64,000 nt of DNA from the NCBI GenBank assembly GCA_938011325.1, contig CALLUD010000007.1:62001-126000 (forward strand). The letters run 5' to 3'. Position 1 is the first letter of the stretch. Every line of letters starts with the position of its first letter. Made by a program: the position numbers and the translations under genes. Positions 10,222-19,601 of this stretch are shown here, piece after piece. The notes under the pieces were generated by a model. It did not search any database. It worked only from the letters and a program-made list of their open reading frames with translations, and was not told the origin of the DNA. Source of the stretch: an uncultured Spartobacteria bacterium (GTDB taxonomy: Bacteria; Verrucomicrobiota; Verrucomicrobiia; Chthoniobacterales; JAATET01).

Positions 10222-10812
10222 ATGCGCAGAGTCGTGAAGTGGAGTTTGGGGCTGGCGGCCGCGCTGGCATTGGTCGGGTGCGGCGGGTCGCAATCCGACA
10301 CGCTGGATGAAGTGGGCCGGCCCGCGGCGGAAGTCCGTTTCGAGGGACCGGAAGCGCGCATCAAGATCGACCTGCCGGGCGCAAAGGATCATGTGCGCAT
10401 CGTGCGCCTCGAAAACGGCGACATGGCCTATCTCGTCGAGCGCGTTGGCGCGGGGACGGACCGTGTGCTTACTCCCGACGAGTTTGCTGCGCTGGTTTAT
10501 CGCAGCAAGACGCGGGCAAGCTGGCTGGAAGCGATTTTCAACATCACGAGCCCGGCCGGCATCCTCTGGGTTTCGCTCGGCTTGCTCGGGCAGTTGATCT
10601 TTACCGGGCGCATGCTCGTGCAATGGATCGCCAGCGAACGCACGGGGCGTTCGGTGATCCCGGTTGCGTTCTGGTGGATGAGTCTTGGTGGCGCGGTGAT
10701 GCTCGTCATTTACTTCATTTGGCGCCGCGACATCGTGGGAATTCTCGGGCAGGGGACCGGCCTCTTCATCTACGCGCGGAATTTGATTCTCATCCGGCGT
10801 TCCAGGGGCTGA
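10222..10812 (+). CDS. Lipoprotein with a lipid-A-synthase-N-like (LABN) domain
   Basis: The 196-residue product starts with a lipoprotein signal (KWSLGLAAALALVGC, lipobox LVGC). The C-terminal half is the small polytopic domain found alone or at the N-terminus of some lipid A biosynthesis proteins: LLGQLIFTGRMLVQWIASER, SVIPVAFWWMSLGG, and GLFIYARNLILI. The family name does not imply LpxB activity; a role in lipid or sugar carrier transport has been suggested for relatives but is not proven. ATG at 10222 is preferred over a TTG at 10183 because it places the lipobox correctly. A lipobox plus membrane helices is unusual, and the signal may instead act as a helix. Confidence 0.78.
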   Translation: MRRVVKWSLGLAAALALVGCGGSQSDTLDEVGRPAAEVRFEGPEARIKIDLPGAKDHVRIVRLENGDMAYLVERVGAGTDRVLTPDEFAALVYRSKTRASWLEAIFNITSPAGILWVSLGLLGQLIFTGRMLVQWIASERTGRSVIPVAFWWMSLGGAVMLVIYFIWRRDIVGILGQGTGLFIYARNLILIRRSRG

Positions 10813-10865
10813 TCAAGGTTCCGAACGGGCGCTTCACGCCCTGATACCGTGCCTCCTTGCTAGCC

Positions 10866-10901
10866 ACTTGCAGAATGGTTGCATGGTGCCATATTGCAAG
10901 T
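10866..10901 (+). promoter_or_regulatory. Long hairpin ending three bases before a start codon
   Basis: The arms at 10866-10878 and 10889-10901 are complementary over 13 positions with one A-A mismatch and one G-T wobble, with a 10-nt loop. The ATG of the next gene is at 10905. No Shine-Dalgarno sequence is visible, since this structure occupies its place. It could control translation, act as an operator in DNA form, or end the upstream transcript. Confidence 0.45.
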
Positions 10902-10904
10902 CCT

Positions 10905-11426
10905 ATGAAACAAACAATTGGTGCGTGTATTGTCGGAGTCGCATTCATTGTCGGGTCCGCTGCTTTTGCAGCAAAGGACTCGAAATCAAGAATCTCTCAA
11001 TTCGAGGGAAAATATAAAGGCAACGTAACCCTGAGTCAGTTTCCTGAAGTTGTGTTTGGGACCTGCCAGGGGAAGTTCACCACCTCATCGAACAAGGAGA
11101 AAGGAAAGCTGGCCCTGAAATCCATTTTCAGCACTGGAGGAAGTCTGGCTCCGGTGGACGCCACCTACCGGTTCAACAAGCGCCGGGTGAATTACACCCT
11201 TGCGGTCAGTGGCATGGCGGTGAGCGCGAACGGGTCCGCGAGGATCAAGAAGAACGGTCGTATCTCCTACAACGTTCTCATTGGGTTGGGCGGAAGCGAG
11301 ACCGCGAACATTGTCGGCAACATTCGCCGGACGAAGTCGCGGTTGAAGGTCAGCGAATCGCTGATCCAGTCGTTCGGGACGGGGACATTCGCATATAATC
11401 TTCGCGTGAAAGGAAGGAGCAAATAG
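10905..11426 (+). CDS. Secreted protein of unknown family
   Basis: The 173-residue protein has a clear signal peptide (MKQTIGACIVGVAFIVGSAAFA). The mature part is basic and rich in Ser, Gly and Asn, with alternating hydrophobic and polar residues suggesting a beta-rich fold (for example VNYTLAVSGMAVSANGSARI and ISYNVLIGLGGS). I recognise no family. ATG at 10905 gives the signal peptide; an upstream extension to 10857 would bury it. Its base composition is visibly less GC-rich than its neighbours at the 5' end. It is preceded by a strong hairpin and converges with the GT4 gene. Confidence 0.65.
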   Translation: MKQTIGACIVGVAFIVGSAAFAAKDSKSRISQFEGKYKGNVTLSQFPEVVFGTCQGKFTTSSNKEKGKLALKSIFSTGGSLAPVDATYRFNKRRVNYTLAVSGMAVSANGSARIKKNGRISYNVLIGLGGSETANIVGNIRRTKSRLKVSESLIQSFGTGTFAYNLRVKGRSK

Positions 11427-11434
11427 TCGGGCGC

Positions 11435-11454
11435 GCGCCTGAGTTGTCAGGCGC
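11435..11454. terminator. Hairpin between convergent genes
   Basis: GCGCCTGA (11435-11442) and TCAGGCGC (11447-11454) form an 8-bp perfect stem with loop GTTG. It starts 8 bp after the stop of the secreted-protein gene and includes the stop of the GT4 gene on the other strand. No U-tract is present on either side, so termination is inferred from position. Confidence 0.4.
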
Positions 11455-12616
11455 CCTTGCTGCCGGCCGGGGTCTGCGAATGGCCCCGGCTGGCGTGTTT
11501 TCGGAGCGTGGCCTCGTAGGCGTCGATGCTCCGGTTCAGATCGAACTTTTGCGCCAGCTCGCTCGACGCCTGACGGCAATTTTGAAGCCGGTCCGGATTG
11601 GAAAGCAACTCGCGGACGGCCGCGGCGAAGGATTCGGGCGTCAATTCGCAGAGGCGTCCGTTGACGCCATCCTCGACGACGTCGGCCATTCCGTCGATCC
11701 GACTCGAAACGATGGCGAGCCCCTTGTCGAGGGCTTCGATTGCGGCCATGGGCAGCCCCTCGCTGGTCGAGGAAAGCAGGAAGATCTCCGCAGTTGCCAT
11801 TCGCTCCGCGACCGCGAGGCCATCCAGCCAGCCGTGAAACTGGATTCGCGAAGAAATCCCGAGGCTGCGTGCCTCGGCTTCCATCTCCAACCGCAAGGGG
11901 CCGTCGCCGATCACGTGAAACTCCCACGGCAGATCCTGAACAAGGGCCAGCGCACGAATCGCCAGCAGCGGATTTTTCTGCACGCTGAGCCGGCCGACCA
12001 TGACGAGGCGCGCGGGCGATCGTATTTCGATCGTGGGGCGCGGCCCGAGCGTGATGCCATTGAGAATGATCTCCGGGCGGCGGCGATACGCCTTTTCCGC
12101 AAGGTTGGCGACGAATGTGCTGACGGTGGTCACCGCGGCGGCGTGTTTCCAGATCGGTCGTGTGAACGGCTCGACGAATCGGAACAAGGCCGCGGTCTGC
12201 TCGGGCACGCCGCCGGGCACATCTCCGAGGTGCGCGGTGAGCACATAGGGCACGCGGGTGAATCGTGAGGCCAGCCATGCGACGACGCCGGCCGGGACCG
12301 CGAAATGAACGTGGAGGACATCCGGTTTCCACGCGCGGATCAGGCGGATCGTCGGCAGGAGATTCGTCGCGATGTAGAGCGCCATCTCCGGCACCGTGCA
12401 GGTGTCCTCGCGTTTTCGGAACGAGGGCGTGCGACGCACGTCGACGCCGTCGACGACCTCCCGGGCGGGCAGGTGTTTCAATCCCGCGGTGTGGACGAGC
12501 ACCGAGTGGCCGCGCTTCACGAGCTCCGCATTGATGCGGTGTGCGACGCGACCGCCACCCCCGCCGACGGGCGGATACTCGTAGTTCAGGCAGAGAATGC
12601 GCATCGGCTCGCTCAT
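11447..12616 (-). CDS. Glycosyltransferase family 4 (GT-B fold)
   Basis: This retaining glycosyltransferase probably acts on a surface polysaccharide or glycolipid. The 389 residues show the N-terminal glycine-rich acceptor loop after NYEYPPVGGGGGRVAH, the donor-domain start VMVGRLSVQKNPLLAIRA, IGDGPLR, and the EX7E block EGLPMAAIEALDKG. The chosen ATG at 12616 overlaps the asnB stop as ATGA; upstream in-frame codons inside asnB are unlikely starts. The sugar specificity cannot be told. It is the last gene of a three-gene run (GT2, asnB, GT4). Confidence 0.9.
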   Translation of the reverse strand: MSEPMRILCLNYEYPPVGGGGGRVAHRINAELVKRGHSVLVHTAGLKHLPAREVVDGVDVRRTPSFRKREDTCTVPEMALYIATNLLPTIRLIRAWKPDVLHVHFAVPAGVVAWLASRFTRVPYVLTAHLGDVPGGVPEQTAALFRFVEPFTRPIWKHAAAVTTVSTFVANLAEKAYRRRPEIILNGITLGPRPTIEIRSPARLVMVGRLSVQKNPLLAIRALALVQDLPWEFHVIGDGPLRLEMEAEARSLGISSRIQFHGWLDGLAVAERMATAEIFLLSSTSEGLPMAAIEALDKGLAIVSSRIDGMADVVEDGVNGRLCELTPESFAAAVRELLSNPDRLQNCRQASSELAQKFDLNRSIDAYEATLRKHASRGHSQTPAGSKGA

Positions 12617-14451
12617 GGCAGTCGCCGGCGTTTCCATTGCTCGAAGACGAGCTGGCACCACAGGAACAGGCGGTCGTCGATCTTTCCTTGCCGATGGGAT
12701 TCGTAACGGCGGCGCACGAACGGATCATCGCTCTCCACGCGGAGCCTGCCCGAGCGAAACCACGGTCCGATGGGCGAGCCGAAGCCCTTCTTCCGGCGGT
12801 TGACGATTTCAGCGGGCAGCACCCGCGCCGCCGCGCGCTTGAGCAGGTATTTCGTCGTGTTTCCCCGGAGCTTGAAATGATGCGGAAGGCGGCGCGCGAA
12901 GTCCGCAACCTCGATGTCGAGCAACGGCGCGCGGGCCTCGAGACTGTTCATCATGCTCGCGCGATCGACCTTCGCAAGGATGCCGTCCTGCAGATAGATC
13001 TTCGTGTAGAACTGGAGCGTGCGGTCGACGACATCGCGTTGCGGGCAGGAGTCCCAGGCCTCGATCGCCTCGCTGTAAAGCGACTCGAGGTCCGCCGCAT
13101 CGCCGAGGAAATCCCGGATGTCCGCCGCCTCCAGTGCCCCGAGCCACACGGGATTCCAGAGCTTCGCCGGGTGACTGAGGCCACGGAGCGTGCGCTTGAT
13201 CTTGAAATCGAGGCTGATGTTCTCGTGCGAGACGGGCAGCCGGTCCGCGAGGAGACGGATCGCGAGATGGACGGGCTTCGGAACGAGCTTCGCGTAGGCC
13301 TCGGCCCTCCGCAGCGCGAGAAAGGGATCGTAACCCGCAAAGAGTTCGTCGCCGCCGTCGCCGCCCAACGCAACCGTGACGTGCCGGCGCGTGAAGCGAC
13401 TCAACAGCCACGTGGGAAGCAGGGAGCCGTCGCCCTGCGGTTCGTCGAGTTTGTCGAAAATTTCCGGCAGCACTTCCAGCGCGCGATCGAGGTCGAGGAC
13501 TTCGGTTTGGTGATTCGTGCCGAGCAGACCGGCGACTTGATTGGCCCAGGACAACTCGTCGAACGACGCCTCGGTGAATCCGATGCTGAACGTCCGCAGC
13601 GAGCCGGCGGTGACATGTTTCGTCGCCAGCGCGGTGACGAGCGACGAGTCAATGCCGCCGCTGAGAAACACGCCAAGCGGAACGTCCGACATCAGCCGCC
13701 GTTGCACCGCGCCGTCGATGAGATGCAGCAATTCCTCGGCGAGATCGTCCTCCGATTTCGCCGACTCCACGGGCTCGAGCACGAAATCCCAGTATTTGAC
13801 GACGTTCGCGGAACGCTCTCGGAGGTCGTAGACGAGATTGTGACCGGCTGGCAGTTTTTGAACGCGATCGAGAATCGTGTGGGGTGCGGGGATCAGCGCG
13901 TAGGCGAAAAATTTTTGCAGCGCCGTGGGCGAAACCGATCGCGGGCAGGCCGGGTGGGCGAGCAACGCGGTGAGCTCCGAGGCGAATGCAAACGTTTCGC
14001 CTTCCAGAAAACAGTAAAGCGGCTTTTTCCCGAAGCGATCGCGGCTGAGGAGGAGCCGATGCCGCGAGCGGTCGAACAACGCGAACGCCCACATGCCATT
14101 GAGCCGCGAGACGAATTCATCGCCCCACTCGCGATAGCCGTGCAGCAGCACCTCGGTGTCGGAGTGGTCGGTTTGGAATTCGCACCCGCGCGCTTTCAGC
14201 GCGGCACGCAGGTCCTCGTGATTGTAAATCTCACCGTTGAAGACGACCCCGATCTGACCGTCGGCGGTCCACATGGGCTGCCCGCCGCCCGCGAGGTCCA
14301 CGATGGAAAGCCGGCGGTGGCCCAGATAAACGGCGTCTGCTTCATCGACCCACTCCCCGGCGGCATCGGGCCCGCGATGGGAAATGGCGGAGGTCATGCG
14401 AAGGAGATCTTCGCGCTCCCCGCGACCCACGAAGCCGGCTATCCCGCACAT
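12613..14451 (-). CDS. asnB: Asparagine synthase (glutamine-hydrolysing)
   Basis: The 612-residue protein starts MCGIAGFVG, leaving Cys2 as the N-terminal nucleophile of the class II glutamine amidotransferase domain (to about 215, with SHRGPDAAG). The synthetase domain has the PP-loop FLSGGIDSSLVTAL near residue 260. AsnB-type enzymes make Asn from Asp, but homologues in polysaccharide clusters often amidate sugar acids or other acceptors. The flanking glycosyltransferases make that second role worth considering here. It overlaps the GT4 gene by 4 bp and follows the GT2 gene by about 63 bp. Confidence 0.93.
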   Translation of the reverse strand: MCGIAGFVGRGEREDLLRMTSAISHRGPDAAGEWVDEADAVYLGHRRLSIVDLAGGGQPMWTADGQIGVVFNGEIYNHEDLRAALKARGCEFQTDHSDTEVLLHGYREWGDEFVSRLNGMWAFALFDRSRHRLLLSRDRFGKKPLYCFLEGETFAFASELTALLAHPACPRSVSPTALQKFFAYALIPAPHTILDRVQKLPAGHNLVYDLRERSANVVKYWDFVLEPVESAKSEDDLAEELLHLIDGAVQRRLMSDVPLGVFLSGGIDSSLVTALATKHVTAGSLRTFSIGFTEASFDELSWANQVAGLLGTNHQTEVLDLDRALEVLPEIFDKLDEPQGDGSLLPTWLLSRFTRRHVTVALGGDGGDELFAGYDPFLALRRAEAYAKLVPKPVHLAIRLLADRLPVSHENISLDFKIKRTLRGLSHPAKLWNPVWLGALEAADIRDFLGDAADLESLYSEAIEAWDSCPQRDVVDRTLQFYTKIYLQDGILAKVDRASMMNSLEARAPLLDIEVADFARRLPHHFKLRGNTTKYLLKRAAARVLPAEIVNRRKKGFGSPIGPWFRSGRLRVESDDPFVRRRYESHRQGKIDDRLFLWCQLVFEQWKRRRLP

Positions 14452-14514
14452 GAAAGAAGGAATTCCGAACTCAGGAAGGCCCGCACCCGGGCGGCATTCC
14501 CGAATTCACGAGTT

Positions 14515-15468
14515 TCACCCATCCGACGTTTCGAGGTTCCGGCTTTCGCGCACCAGATAGATGCGCTTGCCCTGCGACTCGTAAAACGTGCGGGTGATCA
14601 TTTCCGCGAGCAATCCCATCAGGATGCAGAGAATGCCGGTCATGAGCGTGAAGACGGTCATCAGGGGCAGCGGTGTCGTGATGAACGGCTTGTTGTCGAA
14701 AATGTTGAGCAGCACCGCCCAGAGGCCGAAGGCTCCGGAAATGGCGATCATGATGAAGCCGACGAGGCCGAAGACATACATCGGCTTCTGCGCGTGGCGG
14801 TCGAGAAACTTCACCACCATGAGGTCCAGCAGCACCTTCAGCACGCGTTCGAGGCCGTATTTCGACTTGCCCGCGCGGCGCTTGAAGTGCCCGACCACGA
14901 CCTCGGTGATCTTTGCCCCGTGCCAGCTCGTGTAAACGGGCAGGAAACGATGCATCTCGCCGTAGAGCCGCACGCCTTCGATCACGTCGCGGCGATACGC
15001 CTTCAGCGAACAGCCGAAGTCCTGCAGCCGCACGCCGGAGACGAACGAGATAAGTTTGTTGGCCATGATGCTCGGAATGTTCCGCTTGATGGCGTTGTCC
15101 TGCCGGTCGCGCCGCCAGCCCGAGACGACGTCGTAGCCCTCGTCCAGTTTCGCGAGCAGCTTCGGGATATCTTCGGGGTCGTTCTGATAGTCACCATCCA
15201 TCGGGATGATAATGTCGCCTTTGGCGTAATCGAAACCGGCCATCATGGCCGCGGTCTGGCCGAAGTTTCGGCGGAAATGGAGCACCTTCACCTCCGGATG
15301 CGACTGCGCGAGCTCGTCGAGCAATTCCTCGCTTCCGTCGAGACTGCCGTCGTTGATGAAAAGAATCTCCCACGGTTGCCCGATCCGGCGCATGACCTCG
15401 GCAGTCTTTTCGAAAAGCGGACGGATGGTTTCCCGCTCGTTGTAGATCGGAATGATGACGGACAGCAT
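14515..15468 (-). CDS. Membrane-anchored glycosyltransferase family 2 (DPM1/GtrB-like)
   Basis: The 317-residue enzyme has an N-terminal GT-A domain (LSVIIPIYNERETI, ILFINDGSLDGS, PMDGDYQNDPEDIP) and two C-terminal hydrophobic segments (about 235-300). This is the layout of polyprenyl-phosphate glucosyl/mannosyltransferases that load a sugar onto undecaprenyl phosphate. The start is set at 15468 where the GT2 strand begins; the frame is open further upstream but without domain content. It heads the asnB-GT4 run, and uppS earlier in the window makes the lipid carrier such enzymes use. Confidence 0.9.
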   Translation of the reverse strand: MLSVIIPIYNERETIRPLFEKTAEVMRRIGQPWEILFINDGSLDGSEELLDELAQSHPEVKVLHFRRNFGQTAAMMAGFDYAKGDIIIPMDGDYQNDPEDIPKLLAKLDEGYDVVSGWRRDRQDNAIKRNIPSIMANKLISFVSGVRLQDFGCSLKAYRRDVIEGVRLYGEMHRFLPVYTSWHGAKITEVVVGHFKRRAGKSKYGLERVLKVLLDLMVVKFLDRHAQKPMYVFGLVGFIMIAISGAFGLWAVLLNIFDNKPFITTPLPLMTVFTLMTGILCILMGLLAEMITRTFYESQGKRIYLVRESRNLETSDG

Positions 15469-15658
15469 TGAGCAGAAGGTGAATAACCCTCCGCCCACAC
15501 GGATGAGAAGGAGAAACGGGTTGCGGCATCGGGGGGAAGTGACGCCGGAAGCCGAACCGCAAATCGGGACGCTGGAGGGTTGCATCCGCGAATTCGATGC
15601 GTTAAGCCGTCGTCAATATTCCGCCCCCCGGACCGGAAAAGACCCTCCCCCCGTGACC

Positions 15659-15676
15659 TTGTGAAAAATTTCACAA
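15659..15676. promoter_or_regulatory. Palindrome TTGTGAAA-AA-TTTCACAA, candidate operator of the atp operon
   Basis: Two perfect 8-bp arms with a 2-bp AT spacer lie six bases upstream of a candidate -35 element and about 143 bp before atpB. The symmetry and AT-rich core stand out in GC-rich DNA and fit a dimeric regulator site. The TGTGA/TCACA halves resemble CRP-type sites, although the spacing is shorter than the 6 bp of a classical CRP site. The regulator is unknown. Confidence 0.5.
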
Positions 15677-15682
15677 ATAGGC

Positions 15683-15710
15683 TTGTCAACCATCAAACGC
15701 CGGCTATGCC
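15683..15710 (+). promoter_or_regulatory. Candidate atp operon promoter
   Basis: TTGTCA (15683-15688) and TATGCC (15705-15710) are 16 bp apart, directly downstream of the palindrome. The -10 match is only moderate. Start of transcription would leave a leader of roughly 100 nt before atpB. Confidence 0.35.
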
Positions 15711-15818
15711 TGTTGCCGGCGCGTTCTCCCGTATTCTCGCGTTCGCCCTTCGCTGCCCTCGGGTTGCGAACCGGGGCTCGTTTTTGTCTCGGGGGAGGCC
15801 CCAACCCGATTTTGATGA

Positions 15819-16697
15819 ATGAAATTTGACGCAATGCTGGCCGCGGCGATCCCGCTTCAAGCACAGTCGGTCTTCGAAGAGTTCCACAACGAGCCATTCC
15901 TGGAATGGATCACGAACTCCATCGTGGTCGCGGCCATCGTGGTGTTCGTCATCCTGTGGATGACCCGCGCGGCCACCCGAAACATCCAGCTTGTGCCGGT
16001 CGGCTCGCAGAACCTCCTCGAGGCGATCATCAGCGGCATCTACGACCTCATGGAGGGCATCGTGGGCAAGCACATGATCGCGAAAACGTTTTCGCTGCTC
16101 GCCTCGCTGTTCATCTACATCTTGATCTCGAACTGGTTTGGCCTGCTGCCCGGCGTCGGCTCGATCGGCTGGGGCACGGCGGAGGAAAAGCCGGGTCCGT
16201 TCCTGTCGCTCGATCATGTCGAGTATCCGCTGCTGCGTCCCGCCACGGCGGACCTGAACACCACCCTCGGCATGGCGACCGTCTTCATGATCATGTGGAT
16301 CTGGTGGACGTTCCGCGAAATGGGCGTGGTCGGCACGGCGAAGCACATCTTCGGAGTCAAAGGCGGCCTGAAAGGCGTCATGGCGCTGGCGCTCGCGCCG
16401 ATTTTCTTCTTCGTCGGAATCATCGAAGTCATCTCGATCGCCTTCCGCCCCGTGTCGCTCTCGCTGCGACTCTTCGGAAACGTTTTTGCCGGTGAGAACC
16501 TCCTCACCACCATGATCCTGCTCGGCAAGGACCTCGGCCTGCCGCCGATCGTCGCCTACCTGTCGAGCGTCATCGTGCCGATTCCCTTTTATTTCCTCGA
16601 GCTGCTTGTCGGCGTGCTGCAGGCGCTGGTGTTCACACTGCTCTGCGCCGTTTACATCCAGCTCTCCACCACACACGACGAGGAAGAACACCACTGA
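15819..16697 (+). CDS. atpB: ATP synthase Fo subunit a
   Basis: Subunit a forms the proton half-channels against the c-ring. The 292-residue polytopic protein carries the signature SLRLFGNVFAGE, whose Arg is the essential channel arginine. Several hydrophobic spans are visible (SIVVAAIVVFVILWM, FSLLASLFIYILI, ALALAPIFFFVGIIEVI, and the C-terminal helix around VGVLQALVFTLLCAVYI). The start ATG at 15819 overlaps other nearby ATGs, but only this frame codes. It is the first gene of the operon; no atpI is seen before it. It ends with a His/Glu-rich tail. Confidence 0.97.
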   Translation: MKFDAMLAAAIPLQAQSVFEEFHNEPFLEWITNSIVVAAIVVFVILWMTRAATRNIQLVPVGSQNLLEAIISGIYDLMEGIVGKHMIAKTFSLLASLFIYILISNWFGLLPGVGSIGWGTAEEKPGPFLSLDHVEYPLLRPATADLNTTLGMATVFMIMWIWWTFREMGVVGTAKHIFGVKGGLKGVMALALAPIFFFVGIIEVISIAFRPVSLSLRLFGNVFAGENLLTTMILLGKDLGLPPIVAYLSSVIVPIPFYFLELLVGVLQALVFTLLCAVYIQLSTTHDEEEHH

Positions 16698-16769
16698 CAA
16701 ATTTCACCGTCGGGACCGTGGGCGAACCGCGGGCGGCGGCGATAAAACCAACATAGAAAGACCAACATC

Positions 16770-17027
16770 ATGCTCCCACTCCTCGCAGCTACAGTTGACG
16801 CTGCCACGCACGGCGCGGCGGCGGCCGGCATCACCGGCAGCTTCACGCTCGGTATGGCAGGCGCCGGCGCCGGCATCGGCATCGGGTTGATCGGTGCGAA
16901 GGCCGCTGAGGCCGTCGGCCGCAATCCGGGCTCGTTCGGAAAGGTGCTCACGATCGGCATCATCGGAATGGCGCTCGCGGAAGCGATCGCGATTTACGCG
17001 CTGATCCGCGCATTCGCCGGAGCGTAA
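16770..17027 (+). CDS. atpE: ATP synthase Fo subunit c
   Basis: This 85-residue hairpin proteolipid builds the rotor ring. Helix 1 has the glycine-rich GAGAGIGIGLIGAKAAEAVGR, the polar loop is RNPG, and helix 2 carries the ion-binding carboxylate E71 in GMALAEAIAIYAL. The residue after E71 is Ala, and helix 1 lacks the Gln seen in Na+-binding rings, so proton coupling is expected. The N-terminal extension (about 20 residues before helix 1) is Ala/Thr-rich. A strong hairpin follows the gene. Confidence 0.97.
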   Translation: MLPLLAATVDAATHGAAAAGITGSFTLGMAGAGAGIGIGLIGAKAAEAVGRNPGSFGKVLTIGIIGMALAEAIAIYALIRAFAGA

Positions 17028-17037
17028 CCCTCTGTCG

Positions 17038-17063
17038 CGGCCGTCCCGCTCGCGGGGCGGCCG
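17038..17063 (+). promoter_or_regulatory. Strong RNA hairpin in the atpE-atpF gap
   Basis: CGGCCGTCCCG (17038-17048) pairs with CGGGGCGGCCG (17053-17063) over 11 bp with one T-G wobble and loop CTCG. It begins 10 bp after the atpE stop. No immediate U-tract follows; a TTTTT lies about 20 nt further on. It may stabilise atpE mRNA or partly stop transcription, helping supply many c subunits per complex. Confidence 0.55.
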
Positions 17064-17096
17064 TGGCACTTCTCCCCAGCGGCATTTTTCTAACAC

Positions 17097-17606
17097 ATGG
17101 ACGCCATTAATCAGCTTCTGACCACCTTTGGGGTGACCTGGCCGAAGTTCATCGCGCAGGTCATTCTGTTTCTCATCGTTTACTTTATTCTGAGCAAATA
17201 CGCGTTCGGCCCCATCATCAAGGTGCTCGAGGAGCGCCGCCGCCGCATTGAGGAAGGGCAAACCAACGCCGAGAAAATCAAGCAGCAGCTCGCTGAGGCT
17301 GAGAAGAACTACGCCGAGATTCTCCAGAAGGCGAACGCCGAGGCCGCCGCCCTCATCGAGGAGACGCGCAAGAGCGCCGAGGCCCTCAGCCAGCGGGAGG
17401 CGCAGAATGCCATCCGCCAGGCCGAGGAGATCATCGCCAAGGCCCGCGCCGACATCGAAAACGAGCGCAGGAAGATGGTCGCCGAGGTGAAGAAGGAAAT
17501 GGTCGGCCTCGTCGTCGACACCACCGCAAAGGTCACCGGCAAGGTGCTCACCCCCGAGGACCAGAAACGCCTCAACGAGGAAACCACCGCGCAGCTCGCG
17601 GTCTAG
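17097..17606 (+). CDS. atpF: ATP synthase Fo subunit b
   Basis: The peripheral-stalk subunit has 169 residues: one N-terminal membrane helix (KFIAQVILFLIVYFILSKY, about 16-36) and then a long charged, Ala/Glu/Lys-rich helix that would dimerise as a right-handed coiled coil. The sequence FGPIIKVLEERRRRIEEG after the membrane segment is typical. The length is normal and only one b-type gene is present. The gap to atpH is 9 bp. Confidence 0.96.
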   Translation: MDAINQLLTTFGVTWPKFIAQVILFLIVYFILSKYAFGPIIKVLEERRRRIEEGQTNAEKIKQQLAEAEKNYAEILQKANAEAAALIEETRKSAEALSQREAQNAIRQAEEIIAKARADIENERRKMVAEVKKEMVGLVVDTTAKVTGKVLTPEDQKRLNEETTAQLAV

Positions 17607-17615
17607 TTTTTACCG

Positions 17616-18008
17616 ATGAAGATCAGCAAGGAATCCCGCCGCATCGCCCGAGAGCTCTTCGTGCTCTCGCTGACCGACGGACGGATCGACCCGAAGAAAG
17701 TGGCCGATTATTCCGACCGGCTGATCGCAGAGAAGCCGCGCGGCTACGTTCAAATCCTCAAGGAGTTCGCGCGACTCATCCGCCTCGAACTCCAGCGCCG
17801 CCACGCCGTGGTGCAAAGCGCCGCGCCGCTCGACGCCTCCGAGGCTTCGAAAATCGAAAACGAACTTCGCAGCCGCTTCGGCTCCGACCTCACCATTGAA
17901 TTCAATACCAATCCCGGCCTGCTCGGCGGCCTGCGAGTGCAGGTTGGCAGCGATGTCTGGGACGGCTCGGTCTTCAACCGGCTCCAAACTTTGAAACAGC
18001 AACTCTAA
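17616..18008 (+). CDS. atpH: ATP synthase F1 subunit delta, short form
   Basis: Position in the operon and the C-terminal pattern GLLGGLRVQVGSDVWDGSVF...L identify this as delta (OSCP), which joins the b stalk to the top of F1. At 130 residues it is some 45-50 shorter than usual. The missing part is in the N-terminal helical bundle that binds alpha: the protein starts directly with KISKESRRIARELFVLSLTDG. The start codon ATG at 17616 is 9 bp after atpF and no upstream extension is available, so the short form is real in this sequence. Confidence 0.88.
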   Translation: MKISKESRRIARELFVLSLTDGRIDPKKVADYSDRLIAEKPRGYVQILKEFARLIRLELQRRHAVVQSAAPLDASEASKIENELRSRFGSDLTIEFNTNPGLLGGLRVQVGSDVWDGSVFNRLQTLKQQL

Positions 18009-18015
18009 TCACGCC

Positions 18016-19551
<1,536 letters not shown>

Positions 19552-19568
19552 CCCGTTCGTTGAACCCT

Positions 19569-19589
19569 CTCAAACCTCAAACCTCAACT
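19569..19589 (+). repeat. Three tandem CTCAA heptamers between atpA and atpG
   Basis: CTCAA occurs at 19569, 19576 and 19583, giving the units CTCAAAC, CTCAAAC and CTCAACT with exact 7-bp spacing, in the 50-bp gap between the two genes. A related array lies between atpD and atpC. Confidence 0.6.
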
Positions 19590-19601
19590 TCCAGCTAGGC
19601 C

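Larger units (their letters stand above)
15469..15818. other. Divergent intergenic region upstream of the atp operon
   Basis: These 350 bases separate the GT2 gene (minus) from atpB (plus). No convincing gene is present. The right half holds an 18-bp palindrome, a candidate promoter, and a purine-rich GGGGGAGG about 22 bp before the atpB start. The left half, which must contain the GT2 promoter, shows no strong motif. Confidence 0.6.

Noticed and set aside
12541..15471. A 976-codon open frame on the plus strand
   Set aside because: It lies antisense to GT4, asnB and GT2, whose frames carry clear motifs. Its own product is rich in Arg, Glu, His and Val with no domain, as expected for a GC-rich shadow.
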